Shown piece after piece: positions 19,278 to 27,029 of a stretch of DNA of 39,488 nt. Numbering within the stretch: position 1 is the first letter of the stretch; each line of letters begins with the position of its first letter. The stretch is from Chloroflexota bacterium. Lineage in GTDB: Bacteria; Chloroflexota; Limnocylindria; Limnocylindrales; CSP1-4. The notes under the pieces were generated by a model. That model ran no database searches, was not told where the DNA came from, and saw only the letters and a list, made by a program, of their open reading frames with translations. The stretch lies in NCBI GenBank assembly GCA_003250155.1, contig QKHE01000094.1, positions 1-39,488 on the forward strand. Reading direction: 5' to 3'. Made by a program: the position numbers and the translations under genes.

Positions 19278-19283
19278 TACCAT
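19278..19283 (+). promoter_or_regulatory. putative -10 (TACCAT) for UbiA gene
   Basis: CTACCAT upstream of ATG 19300 / GTG 19348. Confidence 0.3.
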
Positions 19284-19347
19284 TGACGCGCAAGTTTCGA
19301 TGGCCGCGCCCGCACGCGGCCGTCTGCCAGGGAAGGGAACCCACAAC

Positions 19348-20394
19348 GTGCTCGCCGAACGACTGCGCGTCTGGAAGACCGCGTACAACACCGCCAACCT
19401 GCCGGCCGGCATGACCACCCCGCCCGACGCGATCTCGAAGTGGATCGTGATCACCCGGGCGGCGGTCTTCTCCATGACCGTGACGTCGGGCCTGATCGGT
19501 GGGCTCCTCGCCGTCGGCGCGGAGCGCCTCCTCGGCGGCATCTCGGTCGACTACGGCCTGCTCGCCCTCGCGGTCATCGGGCTCGTCGTGGCCCACGCGG
19601 CGAACAACATGATCAACGACTACTTCGATCTCGAAGGCGGCGTCGACACCGACGATTACGTGCGGGCTCAGTACGCGCCCCACCCGATCCTTGCCGGCTG
19701 GGTCAGCAAGCGCCAGCTCGGCACGGCGATCCTGATCGCCAACGCGATCGACCTCGCGATCCTGCTGGTCCTGATGAGCCAGCGCGGGCCGCTGGTCGCC
19801 GCGTTCGCGTTCGGCGGGCTGTTCGTCAGCGTCTTCTATGTCGCGCCGCCGATCCGCCTCAAGCACATCGGCCTCGGCGAGCCGGGGGTGTTCCTCGTCT
19901 GGGGGCCGCTGATGGTCGGCGGCACGTTCTTCGTGGCCACCGGGCAGCTGCCGGGCTGGGTCTGGATCGCGTCGCTGCCGTACGCGATCCTCGTCACGAC
20001 GGTCCTGTTCGGCAAGCACATCGACAAGATCGAGGCCGATCGAGCGAAGGGCGTCCGAACGATGCCGGTGCTCCTCGGGGAGCGCAACGCGCGGCTGGTC
20101 GCGCGGGGCCTGATGATCGCCTTCTACCCGATCATCCTGGGGGCCGCGCTCGTCGGCTGGATCGGGCCGTGGGTCGGGCTCGTCGTGCTCGGCATCCCGA
20201 GGCTGGTCCAGGTCCTCCGCGTGTTCGCCGAGCCGAAGCCCGATGTCGAGCCGTTCAGCTACGTCGGCTGGCCGCTGTGGTTCGTCGGCCAGGCCTTCAT
20301 CCACACGCGGCGGGCAGGGGCGCTGCTGATGCTCGGCCTGCTGCTGAACGCGTTGCTACCGGTTCGCCTGCCCTGGGTCTACGGCGGGCTGTAG
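19348..20394 (+). CDS. UbiA-family prenyltransferase (MenA/1,4-dihydroxy-2-naphthoate octaprenyltransferase-like)
   Basis: NNMINDYFDLEGGVDTDD and GKHIDKIEADRAKGVRTMPVLLG Asp-rich motifs, 8-9 TM; GTG 19348 has GGGAAGGG upstream, ATG 19300 is the alternative start. Confidence 0.9.
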   Translation: MLAERLRVWKTAYNTANLPAGMTTPPDAISKWIVITRAAVFSMTVTSGLIGGLLAVGAERLLGGISVDYGLLALAVIGLVVAHAANNMINDYFDLEGGVDTDDYVRAQYAPHPILAGWVSKRQLGTAILIANAIDLAILLVLMSQRGPLVAAFAFGGLFVSVFYVAPPIRLKHIGLGEPGVFLVWGPLMVGGTFFVATGQLPGWVWIASLPYAILVTTVLFGKHIDKIEADRAKGVRTMPVLLGERNARLVARGLMIAFYPIILGAALVGWIGPWVGLVVLGIPRLVQVLRVFAEPKPDVEPFSYVGWPLWFVGQAFIHTRRAGALLMLGLLLNALLPVRLPWVYGGL

Positions 20395-20935
20395 GCGCCG
20401 CATCGAGGACCACGTCGAGGTCGGTGATCCAATTGCCCGACGGGCCGCGACCGGTGAGTTCGACCTCGGCGACCAGCTGAGGCCCGGACGGCGCCGCGGA
20501 CAAGATCGAGACAAGGAACCGGGTGACGCCGACGTAGGTGGTCGCCCATTCCAGCATCGCCGCCATCGCCTCCCCGGCGTAGCCCCGAGCCCGGAACGCC
20601 GGGTGAATCGTGCAGCCCACCTCGAGTCGACCGCGTTCGTCGGGTGGACCATGGAAGCCGACGGAGCCGATAGCCCGCCGTCCGCCATCGGGCCCGACGA
20701 GCACGACCATCCGAGCGCCCCCGCCCGGCATACCCGGCGACGCGGCGGACTGCGCGACGGCGAGCTGCACCACGTGCGCCGAATTCACGGCGACCGACCG
20801 GCTGATGGCCGCACCGATCAGCGCGCCCGCGAGTTCGCGGTCGCCGTCGACGAGCGCCCGGGCAAAGGCCGCCGAGATAGGCACGAGCTCGAGTCGCGCG
20901 GTGCGAATCGTCTCGACGATCTCCACCGTGGCCAC
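20297..20935 (-). CDS. GNAT-family N-acetyltransferase (RimJ/RimL-like)
   Basis: IRTARLELVPISAAFARALVDGD...RRAIGSVGFHGPPDERGRLEVGCTIHPAFRARGYAGEAMAAMLEWA; 3' end overlaps UbiA gene by 98 bp. Confidence 0.85.
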   Translation of the reverse strand: MATVEIVETIRTARLELVPISAAFARALVDGDRELAGALIGAAISRSVAVNSAHVVQLAVAQSAASPGMPGGGARMVVLVGPDGGRRAIGSVGFHGPPDERGRLEVGCTIHPAFRARGYAGEAMAAMLEWATTYVGVTRFLVSILSAAPSGPQLVAEVELTGRGPSGNWITDLDVVLDAAPTARRRPRAGEPVATRSAAGRASAAPLPAACG

Positions 20936-21001
20936 CTTCCCGCGCGTCCTCCGTCGCTAGCGGCGCCCGCCGAGCATCGATCGAATCGTCGCGCCGTGTC
21001 C

Positions 21002-21020
21002 ATTCGCCGTTCGGCGTATT
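21002..21020. promoter_or_regulatory. near-palindromic element ATTCGCCGTTCGGCGTATT, copy 1 (candidate operator upstream of luxR-type gene)
   Basis: CGCCG-TT-CGGCG inverted repeat; identical 19 bp at 23040-23058; 36 bp before ATG 21057. Confidence 0.6.
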
Positions 21021-21024
21021 GCGT

Positions 21025-21041
21025 CGCCGTCTCGGACGGCG
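21025..21041. promoter_or_regulatory. second inverted repeat CGCCGTC-TCG-GACGGCG in luxR promoter
   Basis: Perfect 7-bp arms, 15 bp upstream of ATG 21057 and abutting a TAGTTT -10-like box (21042-21047). Confidence 0.5.
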
Positions 21042-21056
21042 TAGTTTCACTCCCTC

Positions 21057-21818
21057 ATGCGGCTCACGCGGCCGGATTACGAGGCGGTCTACGAGTTCCT
21101 CGCGGGTGTCGATGACCTGACAACCGATGAGGCCTACCCGGCCGATCTGCTTGGCCGTCTGCGGTCCCTGGTGCCCAGCGACGAGGCCTCGTACCAGGTG
21201 CTCGACGTCGAGGATCGGCGCTTCATGGATCAGGACCCCGCCGATCCGGTCGACGAGGAGGAGCTCTACTGGACGGTCGGGCCGTGCCCGATCACTGACT
21301 ACCGGCTCCGGACAGGCGACCTGTCGGCGATCCGGATGTCGGACGTGACCGGACGGCAGCGCTACCACGACTCGCCGTTCTACCGCGAGTACTTCCTACC
21401 TGTCGGCTACGACCACGTCCTGGACCTCGGCCTGTCTGCGGATCGGCGCCGGTACCGATCACTCGTGCTGATCCGCGGCCGGGACAGGGCCGACTTCACC
21501 GAGCGCGATCGTGCCGTCCTCGAACTGCTGCGACCTCATTTGCGGGCGCGAGAGGCTCGCGCCGAACTGCGGCACCGGGCGCGCGATGACGACGGGGCGG
21601 TCGAGAGCGACGCAACGTACGCGCCGATCATCCTCACCGCCCGGGAGCGCGAGATCCTGCGGCTCGTCCGCGAGGGGAAGACCAACACCGAGATCGCCGG
21701 CGAACTGTGGGTCTCGCCGGGGACCGTCAAGAAGCACCTCGAGCACGCATACGAGAAGCTCGGCGTCGCGAGCCGGGCGGCAGCGGCCTTGGCGGCGCAG
21801 GCTGGACTCGCGCCCTGA
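21057..21818 (+). CDS. LuxR-family transcriptional regulator with N-terminal sensory region
   Basis: C-terminal ILTAREREILRLVREGKTNTEIAGELWVSPGTVKKHLEHAYEKLGVASRAAAALAAQ HTH; no receiver DD/K signature in N-terminus. Confidence 0.9.
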   Translation: MRLTRPDYEAVYEFLAGVDDLTTDEAYPADLLGRLRSLVPSDEASYQVLDVEDRRFMDQDPADPVDEEELYWTVGPCPITDYRLRTGDLSAIRMSDVTGRQRYHDSPFYREYFLPVGYDHVLDLGLSADRRRYRSLVLIRGRDRADFTERDRAVLELLRPHLRAREARAELRHRARDDDGAVESDATYAPIILTAREREILRLVREGKTNTEIAGELWVSPGTVKKHLEHAYEKLGVASRAAAALAAQAGLAP

Positions 21819-21862
21819 TCCTCTGGGCCGGGGCGCCGCCAGGCAGCCAGGCGTGAGCGGCA

Positions 21863-21884
21863 GGACGGCTACGACGAGCCGTCC
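21863..21884 (+). terminator. stem-loop downstream of luxR-type gene
   Basis: GGACGGCT-ACGACG-AGCCGTCC, perfect 8-bp arms, 44 bp after the stop. Confidence 0.45.
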
Positions 21885-21953
21885 CCACGGGATGGGGGCG
21901 TGGAGGGCCGACGCCGGCGGGAATCGCTGAAGGCCGGAGCGGAGCGCCAACCA

Positions 21954-21986
21954 GTCGCCGGGACCGGACTGGCCGGTCCCGGCGAC
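21954..21986. terminator. long perfect hairpin between convergent luxR and PD40 genes
   Basis: GTCGCCGGGACCGG-ACTGG-CCGGTCCCGGCGAC, 14-bp perfect arms. Confidence 0.6.
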
Positions 21987-22038
21987 CGATTCAGGAGCTA
22001 CTGTGCCGGGCAGTCTGTTCGCGCCGGTCCTGGTGCGG

Positions 22039-22953
22039 CTAGTTCGTGCCCGTCAGCTTCGCGCGGGTCGTGACGTACAGGTCCTGGTTGCCCTCTCCGC
22101 CAGCGCGGTTCGACCCGAAGTACAACGTCGTCGCGTCCCACGACAGCGAGGGGCGCAGATCGTTCGCCGCGCTGTTGACATTGCCGCCGAGGACCGTCGG
22201 CGGGGACCACGGGTCCGACACGTTGGTCCGCGTCGCGGTCCAGATGTCCAAGCCACCGATCCCGCCGGGGCGGTTGGAGTCGAAGAAGAGCTCGAGCCCG
22301 TCCCGCCGGAGGTTCGGGCGCGAGTCGTCGAAGGTCGTGTTGAGGCCAACCGCCAGCGCCGCGGCGCCGAACGAGGAGCCGTCGAACGCGCTGACATAGA
22401 TGTCGCTGCCGCCCGGACCGCCGGAGCGCGCGCTGGAGAAGTACATCTCCGTGTCGGAGAGCGACGGGCTCGCCTCACTCGCGGCACTGTTGATCGAGCA
22501 GCCGAGATTCACGGGAGTTGACCAGCCCTTCGTTTCGTGCAGCCGGGTCATGTAGATGTCAGCGCCGCCGCATCCTCCGGCCCGCGTGCTCACAAACAGG
22601 AACGTCCGCCCGTTTCGGTGAGCGGCCGGGCAGAGTTCGTCCGCCGCGCTGTTGACCGCGACAAAGTTGATGGGCGCGCCCCACGCCCCATCATCGCCGC
22701 GAAGCGAGTACCAGATGTCGAGACCGCCCGCGCCGCCGGCGCGGCCCGACGCGAAGTACAGGATGTCGCCGCGCTGGGCGACGAACGGACAGCCATCCAA
22801 TGCCGCCGAGTTCAGGGCGGCATGCGTCCCCGGAATCGACTCGGCGCTCACCGCCGACGACCACGAACCGAGGCTCATGGCCTGGGCGACGGATGTCATG
22901 GTGGCGATCGCTGCGATCGCCACGACCGCGCTGCTGGCTCGACTGGCTCGCAT
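22039..22953 (-). CDS. secreted PD40/TolB-like beta-propeller protein (5 PD40 repeats)
   Basis: Signal-like MRASRASSAVVAIAAIATMTSVAQA; repeats LYFASGRAGGAGGLDIW, FLFVSTRAGGCGGADIY, MYFSSARSGGPGGSDIY, LFFDSNRPGGIGGLDIW, LYFGSNRAGGEGNQDLY; GGGAGG SD before ATG 22953. Confidence 0.88.
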   Translation of the reverse strand: MRASRASSAVVAIAAIATMTSVAQAMSLGSWSSAVSAESIPGTHAALNSAALDGCPFVAQRGDILYFASGRAGGAGGLDIWYSLRGDDGAWGAPINFVAVNSAADELCPAAHRNGRTFLFVSTRAGGCGGADIYMTRLHETKGWSTPVNLGCSINSAASEASPSLSDTEMYFSSARSGGPGGSDIYVSAFDGSSFGAAALAVGLNTTFDDSRPNLRRDGLELFFDSNRPGGIGGLDIWTATRTNVSDPWSPPTVLGGNVNSAANDLRPSLSWDATTLYFGSNRAGGEGNQDLYVTTRAKLTGTN

Positions 22954-22968
22954 CTTGCTGCCTCCCAC

Positions 22969-22984
22969 GATCGGCGGGCCGATC
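22969..22984. promoter_or_regulatory. hairpin immediately upstream of the PD40 gene SD
   Basis: GATCGGC-GG-GCCGATC perfect 7-bp arms adjacent to the GTGGGAGG ribosome-binding region. Confidence 0.45.
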
Positions 22985-23037
22985 AGTGCAAACCCCCGGC
23001 GTGCAAGGCCGAGGATCAGCGGGCGGCGGGCGTATGC

Positions 23038-23622
23038 CTATTCGCCGTTCGGCGTATTTCGGGAGTCGGAGCGAGGCGGCCAGTTCGCCTGGAACACGTA
23101 CTCGAGGCCGTCGACCGGGTCGACCTGCTCGCCGATCTGACGAAACCCGAGCTGCCCGATGAGCCCCAGCGATGCCGCGTTGCCCGGCGCCACGGAAGCC
23201 AGGAAGCGGCCCACGCCGAACCGCTCGTGGGCCCAGTCGAACATCGCGCGGACCGCTTCGAGCGCGAAGCCGCGGCGTCGGTAGTGAGGCTCGACGCTGT
23301 AGCCGATCTCGAGACGACCCTGCTCGTCGGGCGGACCGTGGAAGCCGATCGAGCCGATGACGCGCCGCCGGCCGTCGGCCGCCTCGAGGACCATCACACG
23401 ACCCAGCCAGCTCCGGATCGCAGGCTCCGCGGCGAGCTGCGCCAGCCGGTACTGGAGGAAGTGCTCCAGCTGGACCGGCAGCCAGGCGGGCACCTCGGCG
23501 CCGATCTCGCGGGCGGCGCCAGCCAGGTCGTTGCGGACCAGGGCCTCCATGAACGGCACGGTCATCGACACGAGCTCCAGTCGTCGCGTCCGGATGGGCT
23601 CGGCCGAGGGCCCCTCAGTCAC
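23038..23622 (-). CDS. GNAT-family N-acetyltransferase (paralogue of 20297-20935)
   Basis: IRTRRLELVSMTVPFMEALVRND...RRVIGSIGFHGPPDEQGRLEIGYSVEPHYRRRGFALEAVRAMFDWA...GLIGQLGFRQIGEQVD. Confidence 0.92.
   Translation of the reverse strand: MTEGPSAEPIRTRRLELVSMTVPFMEALVRNDLAGAAREIGAEVPAWLPVQLEHFLQYRLAQLAAEPAIRSWLGRVMVLEAADGRRRVIGSIGFHGPPDEQGRLEIGYSVEPHYRRRGFALEAVRAMFDWAHERFGVGRFLASVAPGNAASLGLIGQLGFRQIGEQVDPVDGLEYVFQANWPPRSDSRNTPNGE
23040..23058. promoter_or_regulatory. near-palindromic element ATTCGCCGTTCGGCGTATT, copy 2 (candidate operator upstream of PD40 gene)
   Basis: Exact 19-bp match to 21002-21020; lies 87 bp upstream of PD40 start and overlaps the last codons (NTPNGE) of the GNAT gene. 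Confidence 0.6.
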
Positions 23623-25042
23623 CGCGTCCGCTGCGATGGGCCAGGAACTCCAACAGGTCCACCCGGGTCACGACGCCGGCCGGCCGGCCGGCCCGCACGA
23701 CGACGATGCCGGGCGCGCCCTTCGACAGCAGGCCGAATGCGTCGTCGAGCGTCGCGTCCGGCTCGATCGTCGGGAGCGGTCCATCCATGACCTCGCCGAC
23801 TGTCCGCTCGACGACCGACGGATCGCGATACGCGCGGTCGAGCAGGCCCTTCTCGCTGACCGAGCCGACGATGCCGTCGATGGCGTCGCCCTCGGGTTGC
23901 TCGGACACGGGCAGCTGGCTGATGCCGTAGAGCTGCAGCAGGTCGATCGCCGCCCCGACGCGGTCGGTGGTCCGGGCCAGGACGACGTCCGGCATCCCCG
24001 CCCCGGCGTGCCACTCGTGCAGCACCTCGCCGACGCGGACCACCGCGCCCGTCGTCGGCAGCAGGCCGTTGGCCCGCATCCACTCGTCGTTGTAGAGCTT
24101 CGAGAGGTAGTTCCGGCCGCCGTCCGGCAGGATGACGACGACGACCGCCTCAGCGGCCGTGTCCGGCGTCTCGTCCATGATCCGCGCGACCTCGTCGAGC
24201 GCGGCGACCATCGCCGTCCCGGACGATTCGCCGGCCAGGATCCCCTCCTCGCGCGTGATCCGCCGCGCCATCGCAAAGGCGTCACGGTCCGAGACGCGGA
24301 CCCAGCGATCGACGACCTCGGGGTCGTAGGTGCCCGGGAAGAAGTCCTCGCCGACGCCCTCGGTCAGGTACGGCCGGGCGGTGTCGCCCGACAGCACCGA
24401 GCCCTCGGGGTCGGCCCCGACGACGACGACGCCCGGGTTCCTCGAGCGCAGGTAGCGGGCGGCGCCGGTGATCGTCCCGCCGGTGCCCACGCTGGCGACG
24501 AAGTGCGTGATCCGGCCCTCCGTCTGCTCCCAGATCTCGGGACCGGTCGTCTGCTCGTGGGCTCGCGGGTTCTCCTGGTTCCAGTACTGGTCCGGCTTGA
24601 AGGCGCCCGGGATGTCGCGGGCCAGTCGGGCGGCCACCGAGTAGTAGCTCTCGGGCGACTCCGGCTCCACCGCGGTCGGGCAGATGACGACCTCGGCGCC
24701 GTACGCGCGCAGCAGCGCCCGCTTCTCGTCCGACTGCTTGTCCGGCATGACGAAGATGCAGCGGTAGCCCTTCAGCGCCGCGGCGATCGCCAGGCCGTGG
24801 CCGGTGTTGCCGGAGGTCGGCTCGACGATCGTGCCGCCCGGCATCAGCAGGCCGTCGCGCTCGGCCGCCTCGATCATCGGCAGCGCGATGCGGTCCTTCA
24901 CCGAGCCGCCCGGGTTGAGGGCCTCGATCTTCGCCAGCAGCAGTGGCTGGCGGTCGGCCGGGCCGAGGCCCCGGGTGAGCCGGTTGACGCGAACCAGCGG
25001 CGTCCCGCCGACCAGGTCGAGGATGGAGCTCGAGTACTGCAA
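23615..25042 (-). CDS. cystathionine beta-synthase-like PLP enzyme with C-terminal CBS-domain pair
   Basis: SILDLVGGTPLVRVNRL...GGSVKDRIALPMIEAAE...VEPTSGNTGHGLAIAAALKGYRCIFVMP...SVGTGGTITGAARYL; CBS pair VVLARTTDRVGAAIDLLQLYGISQLPV... Confidence 0.93.
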   Translation of the reverse strand: MQYSSSILDLVGGTPLVRVNRLTRGLGPADRQPLLLAKIEALNPGGSVKDRIALPMIEAAERDGLLMPGGTIVEPTSGNTGHGLAIAAALKGYRCIFVMPDKQSDEKRALLRAYGAEVVICPTAVEPESPESYYSVAARLARDIPGAFKPDQYWNQENPRAHEQTTGPEIWEQTEGRITHFVASVGTGGTITGAARYLRSRNPGVVVVGADPEGSVLSGDTARPYLTEGVGEDFFPGTYDPEVVDRWVRVSDRDAFAMARRITREEGILAGESSGTAMVAALDEVARIMDETPDTAAEAVVVVILPDGGRNYLSKLYNDEWMRANGLLPTTGAVVRVGEVLHEWHAGAGMPDVVLARTTDRVGAAIDLLQLYGISQLPVSEQPEGDAIDGIVGSVSEKGLLDRAYRDPSVVERTVGEVMDGPLPTIEPDATLDDAFGLLSKGAPGIVVVRAGRPAGVVTRVDLLEFLAHRSGRGD

Positions 25043-25052
25043 CGACCCTGCC

Positions 25053-25955
25053 CTAGTGCTCCAGCGGACCGGGCCCGAGCAGCAGCCAGGTCATCCGCTT
25101 GCGGAACCGGCGGGGATGGTTCGGCGGATCCACGGTCGTCGCGAACAGCTCCTCGACGACCGGGCCGAGCCGCCGTTCAAGCGCCTCGGTGGCGCGCTTC
25201 GCGAGCTCCAGCTCGGCGCGGCTGTTCGGCTCCGGCATCTGGCCGGGCCAGTCCTCCCCGACCAGCTCCGCGATCGTCGCCAGCGGCAGGACGCGCGTCG
25301 CCAAGCGCTTGCCGAGATAGAGCTCCTCGGTGCCGGCCATCGCGAACGGCAGGATCGGCGCGCCGGTGCGCATCGCGATCAATGCCGCACCCGGGCGGAA
25401 CGGCCCGAGGTGCCCGGTCGGCCCGTTGACCGTGCCCTCGGGCATCTGGACGAACACGGCGCCGTTATCGAGAACTGCCTGCGCCGAGCGAACGTGCTGG
25501 TCGATGCCGACACCGCCGCGCCACACCGGCAGCATGCCGCCGAGGCGGCGGATCAGGCCCTCCTTCCACTTCGAGGTGAAGGCCGACGGGCCGCTGCCCA
25601 GGAACCACGTCCGCGGCTCGAGGGGCAGAGCGTGGAAGATGAGCACCGGATCGATCCAGCCCCGATGCGCGGCCGAGACCAGGATGTACCCACCGCCCGA
25701 CGGGATGTGCTCCTGGCCCGACGTCCGGACCTTGATCCGGAACAGCCCGAACACGAGCAGTCGCCAGAAGACCGACGCCACCCGATACAGCAGCGAGGCC
25801 TTCGCCTCCGGCCGCCGGCCGAGCCAGTCGAGTCCTTCGCGGGCGCCGCCGCGGGCTGCGGCCAACGCCTCCGGTCGAACGCGCGCTCGCGGCCGGCGGC
25901 GGGCCGTTCGCGGGGCCGGGGACGGCCCGGCGGTCGCGTCCTGCTCGGCGCTCAC
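25053..25955 (-). CDS. PlsC-type lysophospholipid (1-acyl-glycerol-3-phosphate) acyltransferase
   Basis: HRGWIDPVLI (HX4D), MPEGTVNGPTGHLGPFRPGAALIAMRTGAPILPFAMAGTEEL. Confidence 0.92.
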   Translation of the reverse strand: MSAEQDATAGPSPAPRTARRRPRARVRPEALAAARGGAREGLDWLGRRPEAKASLLYRVASVFWRLLVFGLFRIKVRTSGQEHIPSGGGYILVSAAHRGWIDPVLIFHALPLEPRTWFLGSGPSAFTSKWKEGLIRRLGGMLPVWRGGVGIDQHVRSAQAVLDNGAVFVQMPEGTVNGPTGHLGPFRPGAALIAMRTGAPILPFAMAGTEELYLGKRLATRVLPLATIAELVGEDWPGQMPEPNSRAELELAKRATEALERRLGPVVEELFATTVDPPNHPRRFRKRMTWLLLGPGPLEH

Positions 25956-26986
25956 GTCAGCGGCTCCCGCGCGTCCTCCGGCCCAGCGGCGCCCTCGTCC
26001 GCCTCGTCCTCGCCGCCGTCCTCGGTGTCAGCCTCGTCCTCCGTGTCAGCCTCGTCCTCCGTGTCAGCCTCGTCCTCGGTGTCCACCTCGTCGTCCTCGT
26101 AACCCTCGTCATCCTCGTCATCCGCGTCGTACCAGTCGTCCTCGTCCTCGTCGTCCGCGTCGGCCTCGACCAGCGTCACGGGCTGGCTTGTCCGGTGCAG
26201 GTACCACATCAGGAACACGCCGACCACGACGAACCCGAGCCCGAAGAGCTGTGCCGTCGGGATCCCGCCGAGGCGCCAGACCATGCTGTCGATCCGCAGG
26301 AACTCGGTCAGGAACCGCACGCTGCCCATCCAGATCAGCGTGATCGGGAACAGCATGCCGGTCTTGAGCCACGTCGGCGGATTCCGCGACAGCCACAGGA
26401 CCACGATCAGCCCGATCACCGCCGAGGTGGACTCGTACAGGAACAGCGGGTGGAAGTGCGTCGTGGCGACCGGGAAGGCGTCGCACGGGTACTCGGGCAG
26501 CCGATGGGCGCAGTCGATGGCGATGCCCCATGGCACGTCGGTCGCGCGCCCGTACAGCTCCTGGTTGAAGAAGTTGCCCCAGCGCGCGACGGCCTGGAAC
26601 ACGAACAACGCCGGCGTGACGATGTCGCCCCAGACCCAGATCGAGACGCGATATCGCCGCGCCAGCAGCAGGAAGGCGATCGAGCCGGTGATGAAGCCGC
26701 CGAAGACGCCGAGCCCGGTGTACGGCGGCAGGATGATCTTGATCGGGTCGTCGGCGTAGAGATGCCACTGGTCGATCACGTGGTACAGCCGGCCGCCGAC
26801 CAGCGCCGCGGCGGCGACGATGATCAACCCGTTGCCGATGAGATTCGCGTCCTGCCCGAAGAGCCGCGACTGGCGGACCATGAGCAGGTAGCCGGCGGCG
26901 AGCCCGGTCGCGTAGGCCACGCCATACCAGTAGATGGGGATGGGTCCGAGCTGAATCGCGATCGCGCTCGGTGTCCAGTCGATCAC
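25952..26986 (-). CDS. lgt: prolipoprotein diacylglyceryl transferase with acidic C-terminal extension
   Basis: IPIYWYGVAYATGLAAGYLL...ALVGGRLYHVIDQWHLY...ARWGNFFNQELYGRATDVPWGIAID...HPLFLYES; tail VEADADDEDEDDWYDADDEDDEGYEDDEVDTEDEADTEDEADTEDEADTEDGGEDEAD. Confidence 0.95.
   Translation of the reverse strand: MIDWTPSAIAIQLGPIPIYWYGVAYATGLAAGYLLMVRQSRLFGQDANLIGNGLIIVAAAALVGGRLYHVIDQWHLYADDPIKIILPPYTGLGVFGGFITGSIAFLLLARRYRVSIWVWGDIVTPALFVFQAVARWGNFFNQELYGRATDVPWGIAIDCAHRLPEYPCDAFPVATTHFHPLFLYESTSAVIGLIVVLWLSRNPPTWLKTGMLFPITLIWMGSVRFLTEFLRIDSMVWRLGGIPTAQLFGLGFVVVGVFLMWYLHRTSQPVTLVEADADDEDEDDWYDADDEDDEGYEDDEVDTEDEADTEDEADTEDEADTEDGGEDEADEGAAGPEDAREPLT
26018..26089. repeat. 18-bp tandem repeat (GTCCTCCGTGTCAGCCTC-like), 4 copies, encoding (E-A/V-D-T-E-D)x4 in lgt
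   Basis: Direct reading of lines 25981-26100; copies nearly identical. Confidence 0.9.
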
Positions 26987-27029
26987 TCGGCGGAGTGTAC
27001 GCGGCGGCCGGTAGACTGGCGGCCGTGCT

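Noticed and set aside
26018-26089. Possible CRISPR-like repeat array
   Set aside because: Contiguous 18-bp units without spacers, in frame within lgt; a coding tandem repeat.
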